Source of the DNA: Lophium mytilinum
Taxonomy: Eukaryota; Ascomycota; Dothideomycetes; Mytilinidiales; Mytilinidiaceae
Direction: 5' to 3'
Length of the DNA stretch: 64,000 bases
NCBI GenBank assembly: GCA_010093605.1
Contig: MU004191.1
Location: forward strand, 427,832-491,831
Shown here piece after piece: positions 12,053 to 22,985 of the stretch (position 1 is the stretch's first letter; each line of letters begins with the position of its first letter). The position numbers and the translations under genes are program-made. Below the pieces are notes generated by a model. That model saw only the letters and a list, made by a program, of their open reading frames with translations, was not told the DNA's origin and did no database searches.

Positions 12053-12967
12053 ATGGACGCGGCTATAGACCTCTCGGATGCCTCCAAGGCTCTAGACTTG
12101 GCTAATATCCGCTTCCAGCTCATGTATGTTCATATATTCCCCTCTACACAGTTCTGAAGATACACAATAAGCTGACTGCGGGTAGTCGACTTGAAGACAC
12201 TGTCGTTTTCCACTTCATCGAAAGAGTCCAGTTCCCTCTGAATGGGACCATCTACCAGCCTGGCGGCGTTCACATTCCAAACAGCGACTTGAGTCTCTTC
12301 GACTGGATGCTTCGCGAGCAGGAACGCTTACAGTCCCTCGTCCGTCGGTACCAGTCTCCAGACGAATACCCATTCTTCCCAGAAGCCCTCCAGACTCCCA
12401 TCCTGAAGCCATTGAACTACCCACAAATCCTCCACGCAAATAACGTCAACGCGAACAAGAAGCTGAAGGAAAGCTACATCGAACATATTCTCCCTGCGGC
12501 CTGTCTGCAACTAGGGAGAGCGGAAAGAGGGGAGGCCCAAGAAAACTACGGCTCTGCAGCTACTTGCGATGTTACATGTCTACAGGCTCTCTCCAGGCGC
12601 ATCCATTTTGGGAAGTTCGTAGCAGAAGCCAAGTTCAGGAAGGAGACGGAGCGCTTCGTGAAGCTTATAAAGGAAGAAGATAGACAAGGTATTGATGAGG
12701 CTATCACAGATGCGAAGGTAGAAAAGAAGGTGTTGGAGAGGTTGCGCTTAAAAGCAAAGACGTACGGTACCGATCCAGACGGGGGTGTGGACAACACAGT
12801 CAAAATCAACGTAGACGCTGTGGTAGCAATGTACAAGGTATTAGACAATGGCTCGAGTAAAAGTAAACAAAGGCTGAATACGAATCTAGGATTGGGTAAT
12901 ACCATTGACGAAAGAGGTCGAAGTCGAATATCTCATGGAGCGGCTAAAAGGTACAGAATGGGAGTGA
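12053..12967 (+). CDS. ARO7: Chorismate mutase (eukaryotic AroQ type)
   Basis: Predicted 266 aa in three exons: 12053-12123, 12186-12837 and 12890-12967. It converts chorismate to prephenate, the branch to phenylalanine and tyrosine; yeast Aro7 is inhibited by tyrosine and activated by tryptophan. Helix 1 carries [20 protein letters not shown]. The best-conserved block is near residues 155-180: [18 protein letters not shown] followed by [12 protein letters not shown]. The last exon gives [19 protein letters not shown] and ends KGTEWE, matching the family's C-terminus; reading through the second intron instead loses this ending. Length equals the fungal norm of about 260. Introns are 62 and 52 bp. 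Cytosolic in relatives. Confidence 0.95.
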
Positions 12968-13500
12968 TGGCAGCTTCACCCTTCTCACGACACTCAATAT
13001 CAGGAGGGACGAGCATAAGCAGCCCGGTGTCTGCGGATCTCATGCGGCGATTGTGCACGTACTTCATTCGCAATTTTGGGGACAGACTTTAGGCCTGGAT
13101 ATTTCCTCTCGATCGTTCTAGGTCAGAACAAACTGTGCATTTCCAAATGAGGAGACTATTACAGGAGTATTCGGTGACTAAACGTGAAGACGGGAGATCC
13201 TAGATTTTATATAGATCAAGTGCAGGGGCCATATGGTTGTTTTAGGGTTCAGCGTTAGATCTCTCAAGGTGTAATACAAATCCTTAGACGCCCCCGTAGT
13301 ATGCACCTGAAACTCATAGATGAAATCCATAGATGTCTTCTGTTACAGAATCCAGTTTCAACGAAATGCCGTCTTGGAACTCTCCTGCGTAAACTGTGAA
13401 ACCGGCGTTTAGAAATTAGCCGATCTGGCCCTTCCCCTATAAATAACGCTGGTGCCCCTTGCCCGTCAACCTCATCAATTCCCAACGGCACAGTACCAAG
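12968..13500. other. Intergenic: ARO7 3' region and ALG3 promoter
   Basis: No gene recognised. An antisense open frame at 13264-13548 has no family resemblance and overlaps the start of ALG3. Confidence 0.5.
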
Positions 13501-14909
13501 ATGAATATAGTACATCAGGCCCTCGATCTCGCGAGTAATCCAAAACACACACGATGGCTATCTCCTCTTCTCCTAGTAGCAGATGCTGTTCTTTGCGGGC
13601 TGATAATATGGAAAATCCCTTGTTCGTAAACCATCACCAAATACGAAAACCATGCAACTAATAAATGCGCAGATACCGAAATTGATTGGACTACATACAT
13701 GGAGCATATCGAGATCTATCTAAAAGGCGAGCGCGACTACAGAAAAATTGAAGGCTCGACTGGTCCGCTCGTCTATCCCGCTGTTCATGTTTACATCTAC
13801 CGTGCGCTCTATGCGCTCACCAATCACGGGACCGACATTCAGCTAGCACAGATCATCTTCGGGTTGGTGTATCTAGTCACTTTAGCTGTGGTTATGGCAT
13901 GTTACCGGATGGCCAAGGTTTGAATTCTCATCAAGGCTGTTTCAAGATGCCGCTGACAAGGCTTAGGTGCCTCCATATGTCTTTCCGCTGCTCATCTTAT
14001 CGAAAAGGCTGCATAGCATTTTCTTGTTACGATGCTTCAATGACTGCTTCGCAATTTTTGGTCTCTTTCTTGCCGTCTTTGCCTACCAAAGGCGGTGGTG
14101 GTATGCTGGGTCGTTCTTCTACACCACAGCTCTAGGTGTGAAGATGACCGTGCTACTGCCTCTTCCAGCTATCGGCATAGTTCTACTACAAGCTTTGGGC
14201 ACAACACCAGCTTTCACGCAAGCATTCATCATGTTCCAGGGGGCTGTACGTCACTTGCAATCTCTCTACCTCTCCATATTAACGTGTGCAGGTCGCCTAC
14301 GGGTACCCCTTCTTGCATTATCATACTCCCTCCTATCTTGGAAGAGCGTTTGAGTTCACAAGACAGTTCATGTACAAGTGGACTGTCAACTGGAGATTTG
14401 TCGACGAGGAAACATTTCTGTCAAGACCGTTCGCACTGTCACTGCTAGCAGCACACGCGGGTCTTCTAGCACTATTTGCCATCACACGCTGGACGAAACC
14501 TTCTCAACGACCTTTCAAGGAGTTTTTGTCTCTAATCTGGAACGAGCCCATCGACCAGAACACCATCGGTAGAAGAGTCTCGCCCCGTTTTGTCATGACT
14601 TCCATCCTCACCGCAAACATCATCGGCATGCTTTGTGCAAGATCGCTCCACTACCAATTCTATGCCTATATCGCCTGGGTCACCCCGTTTCTACTGTGGC
14701 GTGCTGGCCTGCATCCGATCCTTCAATATGCTCTCTGGGGTGCGCAAGAGTGGGCGTGGAATGTGTATCCTAGTACTCCAGCGAGTTCAATGACTGTCGT
14801 AGGAGTTCTTGCAACGACGGTTGCTGGGGTGTGGTGGGGTACGAGGAACGAGTTTGAGGACGTTATGACCAACGGTGGGACAAGGCCTCAGCATGATCAT
14901 GTCGAGTAA
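13501..14909 (+). CDS. ALG3: Dol-P-Man:Man5GlcNAc2-PP-Dol alpha-1,3-mannosyltransferase (Alg3)
   Basis: Predicted 420 aa in four exons: 13501-13621, 13673-13917, 13967-14245 and 14292-14909. It adds the sixth mannose, the first in the ER lumen, to the lipid-linked N-glycan precursor, using dolichyl-phosphate mannose. Removing the first 51-bp intron creates [17 protein letters not shown], the family's hallmark lumenal loop. It is followed by [19 protein letters not shown], and later by [18 protein letters not shown] at the start of the last exon. There are many hydrophobic segments, consistent with a multi-pass ER membrane protein, and length is normal (yeast 458). Its stop codon is 35 bp from that of the convergent eIF1A-like gene, so the transcripts probably overlap. 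Confidence 0.95.
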
Positions 14910-14944
14910 CTTGGAAAGGTTCGAAATGCGGTACGAGCGCCAAT

Positions 14945-15408
14945 TCAATCTTCTTCGTCTGAAACTTCCGGAGGTAGCTTGCCAACCGTCGACTCGTCTT
15001 CATCACTGCCCTCGAGGTATGACGACTTTTTCGCAAACTCAGCGGGCCTAAGACTGACGTTAGACTATGTGGCAAATCTGAGAGGCGGTTTACTTGCCAA
15101 TACTTCTGCTTTCTCCAAGCCCGCTCGTCCCTGACCACGTTGATTATCTCTCCATCCAGCTTGTTCTCCCGGTCAGCCAAGGCAGTCGTGTCAACTAGCA
15201 CAAATGACCCTCGCTTTATCCAGATGGTAGAGCGAAAGCGAGCAGGAAGCTCAACCAAGATGGCCTGGCTTGATGGAAGTTCTGCATTATACAAGTTGTT
15301 GCCCGCAGCCTTGACTATTCGTGCAATGGACTCGCCCTCTGTCAGCGTGTCCGGCGGCGTTAACGTCTCTTCAGCTGTCGCAAGTAGGTTTCTCTTTGGG
15401 CGGCCCAT
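14945..15408 (-). CDS. eIF1A-like S1-domain protein (EIF1AD family)
   Basis: Predicted 137 aa in two exons: 15098-15408 and 14945-15047. The family is related to translation factor eIF1A and binds RNA through an S1/OB fold; human EIF1AD is nuclear and linked to late small-subunit maturation. Visible family signatures are MGRPKRN, IARIVKAAGNNLYNAELP, VELPARFRSTIWIKRGSFVLV and KLDGEIINVVRDERAWRKQ. The intron is best read as GC-AG (donor GCAAGT at 15092-15097, acceptor TAG before 15047, 50 bp). This gives the expected YWPAEFAKKSSYLEGSDEDE and an acidic tail ending SDEED. A GT donor three bases away also gives an open frame (YWQ-FAKK) but drops the conserved Pro-Ala-Glu. Confidence 0.9.
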
Positions 15409-16003
15409 CGTTCACAATATTCGATGTTTGATATTTGATATTGACCCGGTGTTGAGTCTGCAGTTTTTTTGGTGGAGAAGACTGCAATCCGGAAAGTCTG
15501 CCGAGTTCCCGCAAAAAACCCCGCCAATCACCGTGCGTACCCCACTGTATTTACCTTGTAGGGGGTTTAAAGCGCGGAAGTAGTGCCGAAAAGGGGGACT
15601 CCGCTGCAGGCCTTTGTCTGCGTTTGGCGATCGGGGCAAATTCCCACGACAGTCACGCTACTGCACGCTGAATAACTCTGCGGTTGTATAAGAATCCTAC
15701 CGCAGGCCCTATCGCGGGTGTCATCGCGCAGCTTCAACGCACCACGAGCGTCATCTTGGTAAGAGTTGAAGCACCTGCAGCCACTGATGAGGGGTGCTAA
15801 AAGACTCATATCTGGCCCTTGCTGAACTCCTCTTTAGCAATTACTAAGCTCTCGTCGCCCCGTCACCTGCACCTTCAGTGCTATCATATAACCTTCGTTT
15901 CTTTGCTCCTCTCAATTTGCATCTCACCTCTTTACTCTGTGATATGTCCATGAGATATTTTCTTTCCGACCTACACGTCTGAAACAGCCCAAAATTTGCC
16001 ATC
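15409..16003. promoter_or_regulatory. Divergent promoter region, eIF1A-like gene and MFS transporter
   Basis: 595 bp with no convincing gene. CT-rich stretches run up to the transporter ATG at 16004, as in fungal leaders. No TATA box was confidently placed. Confidence 0.45.
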
Positions 16004-17770
16004 ATGTCGACAGGCGCCTTTGGCAGCTTCTTTGACATTCAATCTGCTCCCCCGCCTGCTGCTGTCTACAAGCAAACGCATGGCACGCCAGCTCCGACTC
16101 CATTGGAGTTAGATGACTACAATTGGGGCGATCGCTACAATGGACCGCGGAGTGGGATGCAGACACCCCACGGGGAACCACAGACCCCAATGAGCCCTAT
16201 CACGCCAAAGTCGCCTAACGAGTTGGAGATGAGTAGACCTCCCTCACCCAAGCGCGACGAAGCAGCGTCCCTCGTGCAAACATTTTGGAACCCATCAATG
16301 AACAAGTGGAGAGTTCTGAGTTGCTGTTTGACTTACTTTGGCAATGGCATGAGTGATAGCGGTATGTTATTCTTAGTGTATTCGACGGTTTTATAGCGTG
16401 TCTTCGCGAAATATATACCTCAGCGAAATTAGTTTCATCATACTAACTATAGCACAGCACCCGGTGCTTTGATTCCGTACATGGAGGCTGATTACCGCAT
16501 CGGCTATGCCGTCGTCTCTATGATCTTCGTCGGCAACGCAGTAGGCTTCATTGTTGCTGCATTCTTCGCCAGCTGGTTCCTGAATAAGCTCGGCCGAGCT
16601 AAGACGTTGGTGCTATCTGAGTTGTTCTTAATTGCCGGAAACGTCATCATAGTAACAACGCCTCCATTTCCCGTGGTAGTCATAGCGTGAGTATCATGCC
16701 ATCCGGTACAAAATGAAGCTCACGGTTCTAGGTTCTTTCTCCTGGGATATGGTGCCGCTATCAACCTTGCGCTGAACAATGTCTTCTGTGCAAATTTGCA
16801 ACCGTCCAGCGTCATTCTAGGTGCAGCACATGGATCTTACGGTATCGGAGGTAGGATTCCTATGTTCTACTGCTTTCAACCAAAAGAGTCACTCACAGAT
16901 ATCTCTAGGCATCGTAGCCCCCATCATTGCCACAACCCTTGTAACCCATGGCCAGGTCTGGTCTCGGTTCTATTTCGTCGTCCTCGGCATCCGCGTCCTC
17001 TGCCTTGCATTCGCCGCATTCTCCTTCTGGCACTACGAGGAAGAAGCTTCTGCAAGACTTCTTTCAGCCTTGGAACAGACCGCCAGTCGCCAAATTGCCG
17101 CCGAGGCCGGCGATCCCACCAAGACACAGCTCATGAAGCAAGCTTTGAAGAACCGCGTGACCCTTATTGGGGCATTTTTCATCTTCGCCTACCAAGGCGC
17201 CGAAGTCTCCGTCTCGGGCTGGGTTATCTCGTTCCTAATCTCCTACCGCGGCGGCGATCCAGCGCGAGTTGGTTACGTGACGTCTGGTTTCTGGGTACAG
17301 CTCCCCCTCCCCTTCTGTGAAATAAAGGCCTCGACAAGCTAACGACATCAATTTAGGGCGGTATAACAGTCGGCCGCTTCGTCCTCACCCACGCTGCTCC
17401 CAGAATCGGCGAACGCCCCTTCGTCGTCGCTCTCACCCTCGGCTCCATCGCCTTACAGCTTCTCGTCTGGCTTGTCCCTAACGTCATCGGCGAAGCTGTC
17501 GCTGTCGGCATCCTCGGCCTCCTTGTCGGCCCCATCTACCCATGTGGCCAGACCGTATTCGCGAGACTGCTGCCACGCGATCTGCAGACGACGAGCGTTG
17601 CGTTTATGAGTAGTGCGGGTAGCTCTGGAGGCGCGGTGGCGCCACTCATGACGGGGTTGGTGGCGCAGGCGGCTGGGACGTATGTGCTCAATCCAATTTG
17701 TATTGGGTTGTATGTTGTTATGATTGTTTGCTGGATGTTGTTGCCCAAGGAGAGGAAGAGGACGGAGTAG
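16004..17770 (+). CDS. Major facilitator superfamily transporter
   Basis: Predicted 501 aa in five exons: 16004-16361, 16458-16686, 16732-16850, 16909-17294 and 17357-17770. Introns are 96, 45, 58 and 62 bp. A long cytosolic N-terminus (about 100 aa) is rich in Pro and Ser, with repeated TP/SP sites (TPMSPITPKSP), likely phosphorylated. About a dozen hydrophobic helices follow. The motif FLNKLGRAKTL between helices 2 and 3 resembles the MFS signature GxLaDrxGRkxxl. A charged central loop (EEEASARLL onward) separates the two halves. The layout recalls the fucose-permease-like fungal group, but the substrate cannot be inferred. The stop is TAG after KERKRTE. Confidence 0.88.
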
Positions 17771-19339
17771 GGCGTGATGCAGATGCCGGCTATGGTGGCC
17801 TCGAGATTAGGCAGAGATGGGCACTGGAAGCAATCGACTTCTGTCGTCTGCAGTCTGGAACACCTGTTTGAGCAAATTGCGTTGCAGACCTTTCCTGGCG
17901 CGTGGTGGTCGACCGGATATCCTCTCCATCTTGGGCAATTTTGCGATCTCAGGTGATTACATGGTGAATATAAAGTGGGCTGAGCTTACTAATTAGTGCC
18001 CTACCTTATGTTTTCTCACAATCGAGAATGAAGCTACTATTGGATATTCGTGGTCGAAGTAATTTGCATGTTGTGGTGAAGGTTAGCATCGGACACACCA
18101 GTCCGCTGTATCTTCAGGTAGCACTTATTTAGACTCTATTAGTTCTCCGACCAGATACAAGTATGATCTGAATGTAAATGCCATGCCGATGCGAGCTATC
18201 GACCAGCCGAAGGGATTGACTCCTTATGTAGCGATGAAGTGTAGGTATAAGTGCGTTTATAGCTCTAGCTCTATCTTCACAGCCGCAATGAACGTACATA
18301 GCTATATCCGTACAGATGACTGAATCACGCACCACCTCTTCCGCCGCTCACGCTTTTTGCAGTCACGAATGGTTAGATATCGTCCAAGAAACCCACTCCG
18401 CTTGCACCGGACGAGTCCCACCACCAGTATCTCCGGCACAGGGATCAGCTCTGCTATTACGGCAACAGCTTTGCCACCGTCTGCCTACTCATTAGAAATC
18501 AACTCTGCCGGACGAAATAATCTGGAGAATAGTGAATATACCGAAAATTTATAGAGAGCCGGCCTATACGGTATTGGCTGGTGCTGCGGATGGGGTCTGA
18601 TGAGGACATGGATGTCAGCTTCGATCCATGTGGCTTGAGCGGCAACTGGCCGTTAGCGTGGGATTTATGGTTTAAGGTGATGACAGGAACAAGGCGGATT
18701 TGTGGGGACGGCACGTAGTCGATCAATATGTTTATGGCGGATTTACATGCTCTAATCTCGTAAAGCATACTACCTTTGGTGAAATAGGAGCCTTCGAGTA
18801 CAGGCAACACCTTCTCTACTTCTATACGCAACAGGAAGCCTATCATCGTCTCGACTTCAAGCAGATGAAGCTTGAATGCTACCACAAATACCGCCGAGCC
18901 CTTCACTCTCACGTCCTCATTCTACCACACTAGTCCCTTATCGGCAACGAGCTCCAGAATGTCAGTTCGCGGGGCACGGCGATACACCGGATTTAGGACG
19001 CCAAAAAGCCACTACCACACCTCTCTTTTATGCAGGCCACCACGGACCGAAGCATGTAGGACAATGAGCTCATAGTGGGCAGCGCGCAGCCTAGAGCTAT
19101 GCAAGCCGTGCAGCGTCGGCGTTAATGGATGAAATCTAGAATGGAGGGGTATATAAGGGGACGGGAAAGGGTCCGAGGTAACCGGTATCTACATCATACA
19201 TAGCTTTTCACTCGTCTTTCTTCGGCGTCACGTCACTAGGAACACCATCTGCAATTGTCTCTCAAAACACTGCTGTACTCGCTCACTTCATCGTCAATTG
19301 CACAACTGGGACGCTTGTAGAAACAAGGGATACTTCATC
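17771..19339. other. Long intergenic region upstream of the aldo/keto reductase
   Basis: About 1.57 kb. Short frames on both strands (for example 18499-18912 minus) show no recognisable family. The only clear signal is a TATA box near the 3' end. Confidence 0.5.
19150..19157 (+). promoter_or_regulatory. TATA box of the aldo/keto reductase gene
   Basis: TATATAAG in a G-rich setting, 183 bp before the ATG at 19340. Position and sequence fit a fungal core promoter; few other genes here show such a clear one, hinting at inducible expression. Confidence 0.55.
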
Positions 19340-20780
19340 ATGTCTGGAAACCCATTCGGAGACCCTGCGCCGCCGCGCAGCTTGCTGGACTTCCACCGCG
19401 TGCTGTCCACCTCCGCCGGTGTGCGTGTCTCGCCGCTATGCCTTGGGGCCATGAACTTTGGAGATGCCTGGTAAGTGATCCAGAGAGCTCGTGTTCAGCA
19501 TATCCAGAGCCCCACCAGAGTATCCACCACCGCGACGTGCAAATGCTCACAACCAGTCAGGAAGGGCATGATGGGCGAATGCAACAAGGAGCAGACCTTC
19601 GAAATGCTCGACTACTTCTACGACAACGGCGGCAACTTCATTGACACGTAAGTTGCTATCTAAAGTGCTATGCTCAACTCCCTGCTTCATCCTTCCCGAT
19701 CCCATTGCCTTATCCAGTGGCCACCCTAACACACACCCCAGCGCCAACAACTACCAAGGCGAAGAATCCGAGACCTGGATCGGCGAATGGATGGCGGCAC
19801 GCAAGAACCGCGACCAAATAGTCATCGCGACAAAGTTCACGACCTGCTTCGTGTCGGCGCGCAACCCCAAGCCCGCGCTGATGGTCAACTACGTCGGCAA
19901 CAACACAAAGTCGCTGCACCTCTCGCTCGAAGCCAGCCTGAAGAAGCTGCAGACGACCTACCTCGACGTCCTCTACCTGCACTGGTGGGACTTCACCACG
20001 GGCATCGAGGAGCTGATGCAGAGCCTCAACGCGCTCGTGCTGGCGGGCAAAGTGCTGTACCTAGGCGTCAGCGACACGCCGGCGTGGATCGTGAGCAAGG
20101 CGAACCAATGTTAGTGTCATCCCCCTTCCTCCCCCTTATTTCCCAAGAACATGAAACTCCATGATATGAGAAATGGTAACTGACGAAACGCTTTTCTCTC
20201 GCCCACAGACGCCCGCGACCACGGCTTCCGCCCCTTCTCCGTCTACCAAGGCCGCTGGTCCGCCGCGGATCGCGACTTCGAGCGCGACATCCTCCCCATG
20301 GCGCGCGCCGAGGGCATGGCACTGGCGCCGTGGGGCGCGCTGGGCGGCGGGCACTTCAAAACCGACGCGCAGCGCGAGGCCGCCGAGGGCCGCAAGTTCG
20401 GCAAAGCGTCCGACAAGCACGTCGCCATCTCCAAGAAACTCGAAGCCGTCGCCGAGAAAAAGGGTACCCTCATCACGTCCGTCGCGCTGGCGTACGTCAT
20501 GCACAAGTACCCCTATGTGTTCCCCATTGTTGGCGGTCGCAAGGTCGAGCACTTGAAGGGGAATATCGAGGCGTTGGGGCTGCAGCTGACGGAGGAGGAG
20601 ATTGATGATATTGATAGTGCGGTGCCGTTTGAGGTCGGGTTCCCGATGAATATGCTGTTTGAGATGACGGGGAAGAAGTACAATACGCGCATGACGTCCG
20701 CGGATGTGGGGCTGTCGAATTTTGCAGGACATTACGATGCTGTGCCGCATCAGGCGCATATTCAGCCTAGGAAATTGTAG
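19340..20780 (+). CDS. Aldo/keto reductase (aryl-alcohol dehydrogenase / norsolorinic acid reductase-like)
   Basis: Predicted 385 aa in four exons: 19340-19470, 19561-19647, 19742-20109 and 20209-20780. Introns are 90, 94 and 99 bp, longer than most here. It is an NADPH-dependent reductase of aldehydes or ketones with a TIM-barrel fold. Catalytic residues are visible: Asp and Tyr in FIDTANNY (joined by splicing intron 2), Lys in VIATKFTT, and His in LYLHWWD. The cofactor region includes VFPIVGGRKVEHLKGNIEAL. The N-terminus (SLLDFHRVLS, then VSPLCLGAMNFGDAW) matches fungal Aad and NorA/NorB-like proteins. No polyketide synthase lies nearby, so a role in a toxin pathway is not suggested. The exons are more GC-rich than the flanks. 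Confidence 0.92.
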
Positions 20781-21729
20781 GGGGGGAACGGGCGTTGAGT
20801 GTTTCTGAGCGGAGGTGATGGATGCTCGATTAGATTGAGATGTGTAGATCAAGTAACTCAAGACTTGCATGCTTCAGTTGTGTTTTTTTGAAGTGCATAA
20901 TGAAGGGGTGAGAGAACCTTGGAAAACGAACGCTTTGAAGCAGTTCCAACATGGTTGATGTGTCAGCATACTAATATCATGGTACTTTATCTCACTAGAA
21001 TATATTAGATTATAGTAAGCAAACTCGAGCAGCGTGGAATGGCCGTCCTGGGGGCTTCTGGGGGGTAGTTCGGATTGAAATGGCAATAAACGAAAGGAAC
21101 AAATGCGCTTGAGGTGAAAAAGTGACCTTTTGTATGATTAGAAAAAAACATTCATGACTTGAAGCATGTAATGAGAGAAGGATCTTAAATACATGGCCCA
21201 AAGTCGGGTTTCTAGCAAATTATTCATTGTATACTCAGGAAAGGCTCGCCCTCGCACAGCAAAAGCTCAGATCGAAGCATGAGCAGCTTAGCTCCCTGGA
21301 GAGAAAAGCAAAGTGGTTGTGTGCACACTGGGTATCGTACTAGCTATGATCTGACCTGTAAGTTACATCAATCTTCGTCCGACCCCACCTTTGATATCTT
21401 GATTCTCGTGCCCCGACATTGGAGATGTCGGCAATATCTCGAACCAGTATCAGTAGTCCGACTTGCTGTATTGATTGAGTGTGACAGCTGCTGATCTCTA
21501 CACTTCTTTCTGGTTCCCATGTTCAATCTCGTCGACGCCAATGTCATCGGAGGGATATAGCTGCATGTGACTACATTGGACCATATGGCTGTCGAGGTCT
21601 AATTGCAGTAGTCGTAACAGGCGTAAAGTATAGTTGATCGAAAGGCCCATTTGCCACGACCATACTAGTGTCGTCTTCATGCCCTTCGCGTTCGTCCAAA
21701 CTTCCAATATGAAGTAGCCATACATCCCC
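20781..21729. other. Intergenic region between AKR and REX4 (convergent 3' regions)
   Basis: Nothing recognised. Moderately AT-rich, with scattered short frames. Confidence 0.5.
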
Positions 21730-22698
21730 TCAAGTCTTCTTCTTCTTCTTCTTTTTCTTTTTCTTCTTTTTCTTCGACGATCCCTCCCCAGCGCCCTCTG
21801 CATCTACCTTGACAGCCACTAATTGCCTGCCAAACCTCCTCACGGCCTCGGCCTCGAATCCCTCCTTCTCCATCCTGAACAATGCCATCGTCGCCCTAGC
21901 ATCCTCCACACTCGAGTGCTCCCCAGTCTGAATCTTGAGTCCTAGTAATTGATCCACTAGCTTTCTCAGCGCAGGCGTCTTCCCCATGGCCAACTCCTTG
22001 AACTTTGGGTATTTTGACGTATCCCTGATATCCCGCTTCGGATGTGCCATTATGAGCGCACTCAGATCGTTCTTCAATGCATGGCCTACTAGTATCCGCT
22101 CATCCAACAACGCAGCCACCTCTTTCTGCACGATATTGAAAGGTCGCGCGGTCTCCAGCGCTAAGGGTGTTATGCCGGACACGTGCGTGCGGTAGTCGGT
22201 GATTGGGACGACGGGCAGCACATACGCGTCGTAGAGCTGGTGGCCGTGGTAGTTGACGAGCGAGACCCGCGCGAGCTGCGAGTCTTGGTCTGGGGTGGGA
22301 CCTATGCCGACCATTTCGCAGTCGAGGGCGACATACTTGCCCGGTGTAGCTGTAGCAGAGAGGCCCTCGTTGGGAATGTCTGGATGGAGCGGGGAGGGCG
22401 TGAGGAGGGCGGCGGGGTTGTGCTGCTCTTTTCGAGGTATGATTGTTGCGGCACCGGGGAAGTTAGAGTGGTAATGGTCGTCCATTCTCCGTTTCTTAGG
22501 GGGTGGGAGACTGCTGCTGCTGTTGGCAGCATGGGAGTTGTGTTTGTGTATTGGGATGTGCTTCTGGACGCCGTTCCGCTGCTCGGACGAGCTCTTGCGC
22601 TTCAGTGGATTGGCGGGCTTCAGCTGTGACGCCGAGGAGGGTTTTGGGAGAGTCTGTTGAAGCCTCTTCCAGTTACTGGAGAGGTTTGAAAGATCCAT
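21730..22698 (-). CDS. REX4: RNA exonuclease 4 (Rex4-type DEDDh 3'-5' exonuclease)
   Basis: Predicted 322 aa, single exon. In yeast Rex4 is nuclear or nucleolar and helps process pre-rRNA in ITS1. The exonuclease motifs are ALDCEMVG (ExoI, about residue 126), [10 protein letters not shown] (ExoII) and [14 protein letters not shown] (ExoIII, with the DEDDh histidine). The N-terminal half is Lys/Ser-rich with basic PPKKRRM, a likely nuclear signal. The C-terminus ends in about 13 consecutive lysines, coded by a CTT/TTC-rich microsatellite. The Met at 22698 ([14 protein letters not shown]) is chosen because the family starts with [11 protein letters not shown]; an in-frame Met 18 codons upstream (22752) is possible. 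Divergent from ESA1 with 287 bp between starts. Confidence 0.93.
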   Translation of the reverse strand: MDLSNLSSNWKRLQQTLPKPSSASQLKPANPLKRKSSSEQRNGVQKHIPIHKHNSHAANSSSSLPPPKKRRMDDHYHSNFPGAATIIPRKEQHNPAALLTPSPLHPDIPNEGLSATATPGKYVALDCEMVGIGPTPDQDSQLARVSLVNYHGHQLYDAYVLPVVPITDYRTHVSGITPLALETARPFNIVQKEVAALLDERILVGHALKNDLSALIMAHPKRDIRDTSKYPKFKELAMGKTPALRKLVDQLLGLKIQTGEHSSVEDARATMALFRMEKEGFEAEAVRRFGRQLVAVKVDAEGAGEGSSKKKKKKKKKKKKKT

Positions 22699-22985
22699 TG
22701 GGCGGGTATCATGCTGGCGGCATGGCGGTGTAGAAAGTGTAGCAATCATCAAACGTTCGGACGGTGATGGTGGTCAGTGAATTTATTTCTTTCAATGCAG
22801 AAGGCTCAGATTTAACGGCCGCCTGTACTCAATTGGATTAGCATCATGGTCCGTGCGCCAAATCACGTGAGCATGAGAGACAAGGCCGCCTCTCGCGGTC
22901 GCAATCCACGAACGACGACGACGACGACTCCATCACACCACGCGACTTGTTCATCTCCACATTTTGACAGCGTGCAAGACTCGCC

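Noticed and set aside
20209-20780. A secondary-metabolism cluster around the NorA/NorB-like reductase
   Set aside because: Neighbours are housekeeping genes and one general MFS transporter; no polyketide synthase, peptide synthetase, terpene synthase or pathway regulator is nearby.
20136-20870. 244-codon open frame antisense to the aldo/keto reductase
   Set aside because: Mirror of the GC-rich reductase exon; low-complexity Arg/Leu-rich translation.
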